A stretch of 64,000 nt of DNA from JAGOEF01 sp964511665 (GTDB taxonomy: Bacteria > Bacteroidota > Bacteroidia > Bacteroidales > ML635J-15). The translations under genes were made by a program, and so were the position numbers. Positions within the stretch are counted from its first letter, which is position 1. The number at the start of each line of letters is the position of its first letter. The stretch is taken from assembly GCA_964511665.1 (NCBI GenBank), contig CAZEHA010000001.1, positions 1 through 64,000 on the forward strand. Direction: 5' to 3'. This document shows, one piece after another, positions 53,263 to 61,179 of this stretch. The notes below the pieces were generated by a model. That model was not told the origin of the DNA. It did no database searches and was given only the letters and a program-made list of their open reading frames with translations.

Positions 53263-53380
53263 TTTACCGAATATGAATTAACACCATAAAAATAAAAGAT
53301 TTTATCAACAACAGGTGGCTCTATGCATAATTTTCAATCGACGAGGGTTCTTCGGACACTGGGGATTCGTAAAAACAATG

Positions 53381-53429
53381 GTTGCTTCGAGTGCTTCGAG
53401 AGCCTCAGCAACCTCAGCAACCTCAGCAA
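53381..53429 (-). repeat. Tandem hairpin-forming array, copy 2 (inverted)
   Basis: On the minus strand: three TTG-CTGAGG units (53429-53403), CTCT, then CGAAGCACT and CGAAGCAA (53398-53382). Linker TTG is complementary to CAA. Same architecture as copy 1 but in opposite orientation and with a different linker sequence. Confidence 0.8.
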
Positions 53430-53433
53430 CTTT

Positions 53434-53451
53434 AGCGTCCACGCTGGCTGC
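53434..53451 (+). repeat. REP-like palindrome
   Basis: AGCG-TCCA-CGCT (53434-53445) followed by GGCTGC. Same loop TCCA as the palindromes at 60991-61073. Confidence 0.65.
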
Positions 53452-53521
53452 ATAAAAAGCATATTCCAATTCCATATCCCTTTTTTTTGTTTACTTTGTG
53501 AAAGAATTAAACCATGATGTA

Positions 53522-54760
53522 GTGGATAGTTTTGTATTTGTAGTGTGCGGAGCAAAAGCTTTTATTAGCGAATTGAATTTCTCGCTTCGGTTTTTGCGGC
53601 ACTTCAGTCAACACCGCATTGTGGTTCTCACCGACAGCCGCCGCAACGAAATTCCCATCGATCACAACGATATCATCGACGTTGAAACCCCACAGCATCT
53701 GGCACACCATCAGGCACACCTCTGGCTCGAAACACGCCTGCCCGAATATATGAACCTGCAAGCCGGCGACCGCTGCTGCTATCTCGACTCGGATGTGGTA
53801 GCCATCAACGAAAAGGTAAACCACATATTCTCTCACTATCATGCCCCCATCACTGCAGCATACGACCATTGCAGCATCGACTATTTCAGCGTGGGCGTGG
53901 TAAATTGCCAATGTCGCAGCGAATTCCAAGAGATAGAAGCACAATTTGCCATGATGCTGAACTATTTCCCCAATATTCAACTAAACGAAGCCCACATACA
54001 GCAGCAACACGCAATGCTGAAATCGGTATTCCGAAAAATGAAATTCAACCCGTTTGCCGATAAATGCAAAGGTATAGGCTACCTAAAAAAACGCTATCTA
54101 AAAAAACACAGCGATATAGTGTTGAACAACCAATTCCGTTTTTCGTTTGCCGACCACTGCTGGCGCAACATGCAAGGCGACATTATCGATTTCGATTACC
54201 CCTATTACTACGGCAAACTAAAGAAAGAGCACGGCATATACATACGCAACGCCAAATGGTTTCACCGCAGCGGCCGCGAACTGGCGCCTGTTACGCCGCA
54301 TTGCAGCCACCTGCGGCAGTATCTGAAAAAAAACTACGCGGTGAGCATTCCCAACAATTGGCAACACCGCAACGGAGGCGTGTTTTTGTTCGGGCACGAA
54401 TCGAAAGATTTCTTCGCACAATGGCACCAATACACCTTGGCCGAAATAGCAAAAGGCTATATTAAACCCTACGACGACCAGGCCACACTGGCCGTGTGCA
54501 TGTGGCAACAAGGCATCGAAAACAGTAATATATTGCCCGAGGACTTCAATTTTATTGCCGACCACGGCAACAAAAGCATTGGGTACTGCAGCACTAGAGG
54601 CTATACACGCAATGCTTTTGCCACAAGCTGCAAGCCTGCGCTGCTGCATGTGTACAACGAATGGGGAAACCAAAGCTGGGATATCTGGCAATCGGTGTTG
54701 GAAACCGGACGAAAAAACGGCATATTGCCAACAAACACCAAAAACTACAACAAGCTATGA
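53522..54760 (+). CDS. Glycosyltransferase-like protein, paralogue 1
   Basis: 412 aa from GTG at 53522; an in-frame GTG at 53498 overlaps a -7-like element (TTACTTTG, 53491-53498), so the later start is preferred. GT-A-like features: F-V-F-V-V-C-G start, I-V-V-L-T-D-S-R, a D-x-D in Y-L-D-S-D-V-V near 88, and H-R-N-G-G-V-F-L-F-G with a later D-D-Q-A-T-L-A. No signal peptide or membrane segment, so it is cytoplasmic. It overlaps the start of its paralogue by four bases, so the pair is translationally coupled. Donor and acceptor unknown. Confidence 0.65.
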   Translation: MDSFVFVVCGAKAFISELNFSLRFLRHFSQHRIVVLTDSRRNEIPIDHNDIIDVETPQHLAHHQAHLWLETRLPEYMNLQAGDRCCYLDSDVVAINEKVNHIFSHYHAPITAAYDHCSIDYFSVGVVNCQCRSEFQEIEAQFAMMLNYFPNIQLNEAHIQQQHAMLKSVFRKMKFNPFADKCKGIGYLKKRYLKKHSDIVLNNQFRFSFADHCWRNMQGDIIDFDYPYYYGKLKKEHGIYIRNAKWFHRSGRELAPVTPHCSHLRQYLKKNYAVSIPNNWQHRNGGVFLFGHESKDFFAQWHQYTLAEIAKGYIKPYDDQATLAVCMWQQGIENSNILPEDFNFIADHGNKSIGYCSTRGYTRNAFATSCKPALLHVYNEWGNQSWDIWQSVLETGRKNGILPTNTKNYNKL

Positions 54761-55968
54761 AAGCATTTGTATTTGTGGTATGCGGAAGCCGCGAGCATGT
54801 CGATACGCTGAACTACAGCCTCAGGTTCATCAGGCACTTCAGCCGCTACCCCATTGTGGTGCTTACCGACCCCAAACGCAACGAAGTTCCCATAGTGCAC
54901 AACACAATAATTGAAGTAGAAACACCCGAACACTTCGACCACCACCAGGCTAGCATATATCTGAAAACCGGAATTCATAAGTTTCTCGACATGGCGCCGG
55001 GTAACATGTACTGCTACCTCGACAGCGACATAGTAGCCATAAGCCCCGAAATAAACAGCATATTCGACTACTTTGCCGAGCCGATAATTTTTGCGCCCGA
55101 CCACTGCCTTTTCGACGAATTCAGTCCCCACGCCATGAACTGCGGATGCCTGGCCGATACCATCAGGCGCAACAATCAATACAAAGAAGTGGATGCATTT
55201 TTTGCTCAAGAATTTTTTAAAAAACCCTGCAACGAAGAAAAAAAACAAGAACTCGACAGTTTGTTTGCTACCATGAACAAGCCGGGCATTACAAACACAT
55301 TATACCGATTCATCTACGCTTTCAAACGATATCTGTTGCCTTTTGCATCGTTTCGGTTTGGTAGTTTCGTATTCAGGCGCAACACACGCATGTGGTTTAC
55401 AGCACAAGGCGAGTATGTGGGTTTCGATTTCAAATATTATGCCCGCCAGTTGCGCCGCACTACAGGTCTTCATTTCGATGCCGGTACGGCAACATGGTTC
55501 AACTCAGCAGGCGAGAACATTATGCCACGGGTAGCACAATGCGACCACCTCAGAAAATACTGCCTCGAAAAATACAACTGCAGCATTCCTGCCGATTGGA
55601 ACCATTGCAACGGAGGCGTGTTTTTATTCAACCACCGGTCCATCGATTTTCTCGACTACTGGCACCGGCTTACTCTTGAGGAATTTGCCGACCCACGCAC
55701 AAAAACACGCGACCAGGCTACACTGGCCGTAAGCATGTGGAAATTTGGTCTGCAACACACGGCACGCCTAAAAAAAGAGTTTAATTTTATTACCGAATAC
55801 GACAACACAAACACTGCCTGGCATCCCGACAAAGGCTTCACATACAACGGCTTCAACACTGTGTTTACACCCTATTTTTTACACATCTACCACGAGTGGG
55901 GCCACAAGGGCTGGAGCATCTGGGATTATGTGGAGGAGCTGGTGAAGGAGAAACTTATGAAATTGTAA
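54757..55968 (+). CDS. Glycosyltransferase-like protein, paralogue 2
   Basis: 403 aa from the ATG at 54757 (the frame continues upstream inside the previous gene). It aligns by eye along its full length with paralogue 1: F-V-F-V-V-C-G, I-V-V-L-T-D-P, Y-L-D-S-D-I-V, C-N-G-G-V-F-L-F-N and D-Q-A-T-L-A-V-S-M-W. A duplication followed by divergence is the likely origin. The C-terminus faces the radical SAM gene convergently, 73 bases away. Confidence 0.65.
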   Translation: MKAFVFVVCGSREHVDTLNYSLRFIRHFSRYPIVVLTDPKRNEVPIVHNTIIEVETPEHFDHHQASIYLKTGIHKFLDMAPGNMYCYLDSDIVAISPEINSIFDYFAEPIIFAPDHCLFDEFSPHAMNCGCLADTIRRNNQYKEVDAFFAQEFFKKPCNEEKKQELDSLFATMNKPGITNTLYRFIYAFKRYLLPFASFRFGSFVFRRNTRMWFTAQGEYVGFDFKYYARQLRRTTGLHFDAGTATWFNSAGENIMPRVAQCDHLRKYCLEKYNCSIPADWNHCNGGVFLFNHRSIDFLDYWHRLTLEEFADPRTKTRDQATLAVSMWKFGLQHTARLKKEFNFITEYDNTNTAWHPDKGFTYNGFNTVFTPYFLHIYHEWGHKGWSIWDYVEELVKEKLMKL

Positions 55969-56041
55969 CATTGGCGAAATAAATATTCCGAAGAACACAC
56001 ACAACATTTAAAACGTGGTGTCAAACAAATAATCTGGAGTC

Positions 56042-57217
56042 TTAGTATGGGGTGCCTGCAATATAGAACTCGATTTTAATTTCAGTTAACAATTTTGTCA
56101 AAACTTCTATTCTTTCATTAACGGTGTCAATAGGAATTTTATTTTCGATTAAAGCGGAGTCAGAATTCTCTCCTTCATAATATTTAAGTAAAATAACGTG
56201 ATTAAAATATTTCTGTTTCAGAATTCTTTTAATACTGTTAATATCTTCAGTATCCTCGGTCGGAAATCCAATGATGAAATGTGTTTTTAAAAGGAACTTT
56301 GCATTAGCATCTCTAAATCTGGCAATGCATTTTTCAACATCTTCTACATTGTGTTTTCTCTTCATCAGCTTTAAAACTCTATTAGAAGCTGATTGTAGAG
56401 GCATCACTATTTCAACAATTGTTTTATTCTTAATATATTTAAGGAATGTATCTTGGTATTTTATTGCCCACATAGGGTGTAAGTTATCAATAACCCAACA
56501 GACCTTCCCAATTTTCAATTGTTCCTCGATATTATAACAGTAATCCAATAGGGTTTCAAAAGTTTGCCCACAATCAATCCCAAATGCACCTGTATCGTCG
56601 GCATTAAAAATGATCATATCAAATCCATCTTCCCTCATTTTCTTGTAATTTCTACCTAAGTTCTCTAAAGAATAGCTCTTTACGGGACCTAAAGCTCTTC
56701 TCATTGTACAATAACTACAATTGTTATTACAGCCCTTGCTACTAATTAGAAGTGCCGGCTTCCTTTTAACTCTTTTGAAAATATTTTTTCGATCATATCT
56801 TTCAAACTGATTTAAATAGTAATTACCGTATTGGTATTCTTTGTTAAATTCTGATGGTAATGGAATTTCGTTGAATTTAATTTTAAAATTTGGGAAAAGT
56901 GTATCGATTAAGTTTTCTAAATCCTTTGTTGGAATCATTTCAAAACCAAATCTTTCCCTGAGTAAGTTTGGACTGATGCCTGGAGAACATCCAAGCAGTA
57001 GAATTCTTTTTCCTTTTCCTAAAATGGACTCAACAAAAGTTAAGGTTGATGCTTCAGTTTCGTCTACGACAGAACAAGTGAAAACAGAGACTACATTAGC
57101 CTCTTGAAGTGACGATTCTTTGTAACCATTAATAATAAAATAATCTTTTAACCGTTGCGCCTCAATTGCTCTCATCGGGCATCCTAATATTTCAATATAA
57201 AACTTTTGACACTCCAT
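56042..57217 (-). CDS. MiaB/RimO-like radical SAM methylthiotransferase-type protein without TRAM domain
   Basis: 391 aa. The N-terminal methylthiotransferase domain has its three cluster cysteines (C13 in L-G-C-P-M, C48 in F-T-C-S-V, C77 in L-L-G-C-S), and the radical SAM motif is C163-N-N-N-C167-S-Y-C170. The protein ends around residue 391 without the C-terminal TRAM RNA-binding domain normal in MiaB (usually about 430-450 aa). Thus chemistry is probably of this type, but the substrate may not be tRNA. It starts 2 bases after wzt and is AT-rich like wzt and wzm, so it belongs to that cassette. Confidence 0.82.
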   Translation of the reverse strand: MECQKFYIEILGCPMRAIEAQRLKDYFIINGYKESSLQEANVVSVFTCSVVDETEASTLTFVESILGKGKRILLLGCSPGISPNLLRERFGFEMIPTKDLENLIDTLFPNFKIKFNEIPLPSEFNKEYQYGNYYLNQFERYDRKNIFKRVKRKPALLISSKGCNNNCSYCTMRRALGPVKSYSLENLGRNYKKMREDGFDMIIFNADDTGAFGIDCGQTFETLLDYCYNIEEQLKIGKVCWVIDNLHPMWAIKYQDTFLKYIKNKTIVEIVMPLQSASNRVLKLMKRKHNVEDVEKCIARFRDANAKFLLKTHFIIGFPTEDTEDINSIKRILKQKYFNHVILLKYYEGENSDSALIENKIPIDTVNERIEVLTKLLTEIKIEFYIAGTPY

Positions 57218-57219
57218 AT

Positions 57220-58482
57220 CTATTTTTTATTTATTTCCCAGGCCATAATTGGGTTTAATGGTCCAGGAAATGCATCTAACTTTGAAAATATCTGATGTTC
57301 TCTCATTTTTAAGTTATCTATCATAAGAAAAGAAAATGCTGATTTTATATGTAAAGTTTCAAAATTTTCTTCGCAAGAAATAAAAACATCTGCGCTATAT
57401 TCATTTGTATTGAAGAGAAATTTAGGAAATTCGACCGACACACTGTATTCACCTGACTCTTTAATATAAACTTGATCGGCGCTTGATTGTAAGGAATTGG
57501 TTGAAAGAAATACAAATCCCATGTGAGCAAGATTAACACTTATATTAATTTTGAATTTGTCATTAAACTTCTGAAAAATAAAATCTATTTTAAAGTCTTT
57601 TTCCAATTCGATTGCACCTTCTGGAATTTTTCCATCTTGTGTTACCCCTATGCTAATAATTGAAACACCCATAGGAATAAGAGTTTCATTAATTCGTAAT
57701 ATATCCTTTGGGCTTAATTGCTTTGAATTTCTGACTATTTGGTGGGTTTCAATGCTTTTTAAATACATTGATATTGTTTGATTTATGTTTCCATTTGAAG
57801 AAATTTTACCATTTTCAAGATAAACAACCTTACTACAAAGTTGCATTATATCGTTTAAGTTATGACTTACAATAATTATTGTTTTTTTTGCAGAAAGCAA
57901 TTCTAATATTTTTTTTGAGCTTTTTTGTTGAAAGGCACTATCCCCTACATTTAAAGCTTCGTCAAAAAGCATAATATCGGCATCAATATTAGAAACGAGA
58001 GAGAATGCCAATCTGATAAACATTCCACTGGAGTAGTGTTTTACAGGAGTATCAATAAAATCGCCTATTTCACTAAATTCAACAATATGCTTAAATCGCT
58101 TTTGAATATGCTCTTTATTAAAACCCAACAAACTTCCACTAAGAAACACATTTTCTCTACCTGTTAGGTCTGGGTGAAATCCCAGTCCGATTTCTAGGAC
58201 CGATGCAATGCTTCCAAAAATTTCAACTTTTCCCGCAGTAGGTTTCGTAATTCCACTTAATATTTTCAGCAATGTACTTTTCCCTGCCCCATTAGGACCA
58301 ATGATTCCCAAAGATTCTCCTTTTAAAATTTCTAAAGAAATACCTTCCAGCGCCCAAAACTTTTTTTTGTTTTTAATGTGCAGCAAACCAGTTAATGTAG
58401 TGACTTTATTAGTATCAACAATCATGTATTGTTTTGAAACACCTGAAATCTTTATTGCAATATTTGAGTTTAGATTTTTCAA
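57220..58482 (-). CDS. wzt: Polysaccharide ABC exporter ATPase Wzt with extended C-terminal domain
   Basis: 420 aa. ATPase domain: Walker A G-P-N-G-A-G-K-S-T (62-70), signature S-S-G-M-F-I-R-L (151-158), Walker B L-F-D-E-A (172-176), switch His207. The final 170 residues form a beta-rich Wzt_C-type carbohydrate-binding domain, which in O9a systems recognises the modified end of the glycan. It overlaps wzm by four bases. AT-rich (15 of 60 bases G or C in 57781-57840, counted by hand), unlike the flanks. Confidence 0.88.
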   Translation of the reverse strand: MKNLNSNIAIKISGVSKQYMIVDTNKVTTLTGLLHIKNKKKFWALEGISLEILKGESLGIIGPNGAGKSTLLKILSGITKPTAGKVEIFGSIASVLEIGLGFHPDLTGRENVFLSGSLLGFNKEHIQKRFKHIVEFSEIGDFIDTPVKHYSSGMFIRLAFSLVSNIDADIMLFDEALNVGDSAFQQKSSKKILELLSAKKTIIIVSHNLNDIMQLCSKVVYLENGKISSNGNINQTISMYLKSIETHQIVRNSKQLSPKDILRINETLIPMGVSIISIGVTQDGKIPEGAIELEKDFKIDFIFQKFNDKFKINISVNLAHMGFVFLSTNSLQSSADQVYIKESGEYSVSVEFPKFLFNTNEYSADVFISCEENFETLHIKSAFSFLMIDNLKMREHQIFSKLDAFPGPLNPIMAWEINKK

Positions 58483-59306
58483 ATTAAGTCAGCAATTTTA
58501 TGTTCAATTTTCTTGAAGTAAACAATCCCACTAATAAACAAAATTAATACAGGAATAAAACCAAGTAAATAACGAATATTGGGAACTGCCGAATTTGTAA
58601 TTGACCATCTCAAACATTCTAAAACACCTGCCATTGGATTAAAATAAAGGAAAAAATTATATTCCTCAGGAATCATTGTTCCAGGGTAAAAAACAGGAGT
58701 AACAAACATACCAAAACCTATTATATAGGGGATTATTTGAAAAAAGTCTCGATATCTTATACTGAGCGCGCTGACCCAAAATGTAATTGACAAACCAGTA
58801 ACAAGTAACATAACAACAATTAAAGGAAGCATTAAAATATTCACCGTAACAGGAATTTGGTAAAATATCATTAAAACAATTATAATACTAAACCACACCA
58901 TCAATTCAAACAAACTAACCAATGCCTTAGACATGGGCAAAGCAATCTTTGGAAATGCTAGTTTTCTTATCAGATGTTGAGCATTTAATAGAGCCATACC
59001 TCCAAAACCTGTGAGATAACTAAAATTATACCATGCCATTAGGCCAATGCTACAAAAAATGATGTACGGTACTTCTCCAGTAGTAATATGCAGTAAATGA
59101 CCAAAAAACAGGGTGAAAACAATTATACTAACAAAAGCCTGCACATAACTCAGCAAGGGTCCTAGCAAAGTTTGAGCATATCGGCTCTTGAGTTCAATAC
59201 GAGCAAAAAAGACAATTATCCTAAAATCGGATACCAAGTTCCTAATATAACACGTAAAAGACACTGGGGTGCTGTCATAAATAATATGATTGTTTTTTTC
59301 TTTCAT
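58479..59306 (-). CDS. wzm: Polysaccharide ABC exporter permease Wzm
   Basis: 275 aa from ATG at 59306 (M-K-E-K-N-N-H-I-I-Y); the frame opens at 59357 but the inner start fits the family. ABC-2 type permease with six hydrophobic segments; the N-terminal amphipathic R-I-E-L-K-S-R-Y-A-Q-T-L-L-G-P motif is typical of O-antigen and teichoic-acid exporters. With Wzt it exports a lipid-linked glycan across the inner membrane. Confidence 0.87.
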   Translation of the reverse strand: MKEKNNHIIYDSTPVSFTCYIRNLVSDFRIIVFFARIELKSRYAQTLLGPLLSYVQAFVSIIVFTLFFGHLLHITTGEVPYIIFCSIGLMAWYNFSYLTGFGGMALLNAQHLIRKLAFPKIALPMSKALVSLFELMVWFSIIIVLMIFYQIPVTVNILMLPLIVVMLLVTGLSITFWVSALSIRYRDFFQIIPYIIGFGMFVTPVFYPGTMIPEEYNFFLYFNPMAGVLECLRWSITNSAVPNIRYLLGFIPVLILFISGIVYFKKIEHKIADLI

Positions 59307-59459
59307 TCTTTCAATCAAGAAATGTAAAAATAACATTTTTTTGCGTTCATTTACCAAGATTTACTTCATAATTATTAAGAGGATCATGCAGTTAGATAAT
59401 CCTCGAAAAACCATGTCTGAATAAAGTAAGATAATACTTCATTTTGAATTCTCCCCCCC

Positions 59460-60890
59460 CTACTCCCCCATCACCCCCAAAATAAGTAGAGGTACATCGG
59501 TGTTGTCGATAAAGCGGCCAAACACTTCGGCGCCTTTGCCTGCGGCAAACACCGGCACAGGGCTGGCTGTGTGGTAGTAGGTGCTGAACCCGATTCCGGC
59601 GCGCCGGGCTACAATACGAACGGCTTCGGCTGCTATGGCCTGGTTGCCGCCATACAATTCGCGCTCTTCGGCTTCGCTCAATTTGGTTTTTCCGGTAGCG
59701 TAGTTGTAGGCCGCTTGCAGTGCCTGCGTTTCGGCAGAACTAAGCTGTACATTTTCGGCAAAAAAATGCTTGCGTAAAAACTGCAACACCGCATCGAAAC
59801 TATCGCCACGCTGCAACATGGTTTTCAGTTGCAATTCGGCATATCCTGCCGACATACGCTGCATGTCGAGATGCTGCAGGTGCAAATCGTATTCATACAA
59901 ACTCATTCCCGGCGACAAGCCTCCGGTTTCGTGGTCAGAAGTAACCACAATCAAGGTTTCGTCGGGGTGTTTCTTCATAAATTCGAGCGCAACGCCTATG
60001 GCCTTGTCGAAATCGATAACTTCGTGAACTATTGAGGCGGCATCGTTGTAGTGTGCCGCCCAGTCGATAAGGCCGCTTTCGGCCATAATAAAAAAACCGT
60101 TGTCGCCATACAAGGCAGCAATGGCAGCCTCAAGCAAATGGCTCATGCTATACCCGCCCAGCCTTGCGCGGTCGATACTCAGCGGCATTTCCGATTCGCT
60201 CAGCAGCACTTTGTTTATAAGAATGCTTTTGTTCGAATAGGCATGCTTCTTTACATCCACCGAATCGCCAATCAGGCTGTAACCGTTGCGCGCAGCAATA
60301 TCGAGCAAACTTTCCATATCGTTGTTGCGCCCTGTGTTATAGCGGAAGCCACCACCTGCAAAAAACGGAAAACCGCTTTCGCAGAGTTGCCGGCCTATAT
60401 CGTAATAGCTGTTACGCTTATCGGAATGGGCATAAAAAGCAGCCGGAGTGGCGTGGTCGATGCTCACGGTGCTAACTATACCAACCGGGTAGCCTTTTTT
60501 GTGAAGTTTGCTAGCTATCGACTCGAGGTCGGTCGATTTGTCGGAGCTTTTGCCAAGCACTCCAAATGCGGTTTTTTCACCGCTTGCCAAGGCCGTGCCG
60601 GCAGCAGCGCTGCATGTAATCAGATTGTTGTGGCAATAGGTGCGACACAGCCCCACCACCGGCAAGCTGCTCATAGCCAAAGGCTTCATCAGCGTATCGC
60701 CGGCGTTCAGGCCAAGATATGCCTCGGTAAGAGCCACATGAGTCAGCCCCATGCCATCGCCAATAAACAAAAACACATATTTAATTTTTGGCGCTTCGTC
60801 GGGTTGTTTTGCAGTGCACGAAGCCAAGCAAACCATGCCGATAGAAATAAGGGCAATAATTGCAAAAAAATGTTTTCGGGTTGTTTTCAT
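59460..60890 (-). CDS. Alkaline phosphatase family lipoprotein
   Basis: 476 aa from M-K-T-T-R-K-H-F at 60890; an upstream in-frame start at 60971 lies beyond a -7 element and is rejected. Lipobox L-A-S-C. Metal and nucleophile motifs: I-G-D-G-M-G, C-S-A-A-A-G-T-A-L-A-S-G, D-H-A-T-P, and S-D-H-E-T-G-G. It hydrolyses phosphate monoesters in the periplasm or on the outer membrane. G+C is visibly higher than in the adjoining AT-rich cassette. The stop uses the first base of an eight-C tract. Confidence 0.9.
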   Translation of the reverse strand: MKTTRKHFFAIIALISIGMVCLASCTAKQPDEAPKIKYVFLFIGDGMGLTHVALTEAYLGLNAGDTLMKPLAMSSLPVVGLCRTYCHNNLITCSAAAGTALASGEKTAFGVLGKSSDKSTDLESIASKLHKKGYPVGIVSTVSIDHATPAAFYAHSDKRNSYYDIGRQLCESGFPFFAGGGFRYNTGRNNDMESLLDIAARNGYSLIGDSVDVKKHAYSNKSILINKVLLSESEMPLSIDRARLGGYSMSHLLEAAIAALYGDNGFFIMAESGLIDWAAHYNDAASIVHEVIDFDKAIGVALEFMKKHPDETLIVVTSDHETGGLSPGMSLYEYDLHLQHLDMQRMSAGYAELQLKTMLQRGDSFDAVLQFLRKHFFAENVQLSSAETQALQAAYNYATGKTKLSEAEERELYGGNQAIAAEAVRIVARRAGIGFSTYYHTASPVPVFAAGKGAEVFGRFIDNTDVPLLILGVMGE

Positions 60891-60912
60891 CAATCTCGCT
60901 CTTTGTTCATTG

Positions 60913-60920
60913 CAAATGTA
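60913..60920 (-). promoter_or_regulatory. -7 element for the alkaline phosphatase gene
   Basis: Minus-strand TACATTTG (60920-60913), 22 bases before the ATG at 60890. TTTG (60948-60945) lies 24 bases upstream, longer than usual. Confidence 0.5.
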
Positions 60921-60990
60921 ACTGATTTGGCCATGGTTTGTTGCCAAAAGCTTACTTTTTAAACAAAACATAACATTGCAGGTCTAATAT

Positions 60991-61073
60991 GCAACAAGCG
61001 TCCATGCATATGCAGCAAGCGTCCACGCTTGCTGCGAATCACCCTCTCATGAAGCAAGCACCACGCTTGCTGC
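60991..61073. repeat. Three REP-like palindromes
   Basis: Central copy is perfect: GCAGCAAGCG (61012-61021), TCCA loop, CGCTTGCTGC (61026-61035). A degenerate copy precedes it (60991-61013), and a third (61052-61073; AGCAAGC and GCTTGCT) follows. They lie between the alkaline phosphatase promoter and the fic gene. Same family as 53434-53451. Confidence 0.8.
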
Positions 61074-61117
61074 CCTGGCACAAGCCAACAGATGAAAAAA
61101 TCAGCATATAGATACAT

Positions 61118-61179
61118 TATGGATATTTAAATAAAAAACATTATATTTGTATGGATAAATTATGGATACATTATGGATA
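61118..61179 (+). promoter_or_regulatory. Helically phased TATGGATA repeats over the fic start
   Basis: TATGGATA occurs at 61118, 61150, 61161 and 61172. The last three are exactly 11 bp apart and lie between the -7 element TATATTTG (61142-61149) and the start codon (61173), which is embedded in the last copy. Spacing of 32 to the first copy is close to three helical turns. An operator is the simplest reading. Confidence 0.6.

Larger units (their letters stand above)
52797..53450. mobile_element. Candidate GIY-YIG element with nested inverted repeats
   Basis: A 654-bp unit. Outermost is a 12-bp perfect inverted repeat, CAGCCAGCGTGG (52797-52808) facing CCACGCTGGCTG (53439-53450). Inside are two inverted tandem arrays whose cores CTGAGGCTCTCGAAG (52855-52869) and CTTCGAGAGCCTCAG (53394-53408) match exactly over 15 bp. 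In the middle is one minus-strand GIY-YIG gene. No target-site duplication or transposase is evident. The boundaries are drawn from the repeats alone. Confidence 0.55.

Noticed and set aside
52797..53450. Classical insertion sequence
   Set aside because: Inverted repeats are present but no transposase and no target-site duplication were found, so it is reported only as a candidate element.
59453..59460. Eight-C tract at the end of the alkaline phosphatase gene as a phase-variation site
   Set aside because: Only the first base is part of the stop codon (minus strand TAG); slippage would not alter the protein.
60051..60962. 303-aa open frame on the plus strand
   Set aside because: Antisense to the alkaline phosphatase gene, with an atypical composition rich in Cys, His and Ala; a shadow.
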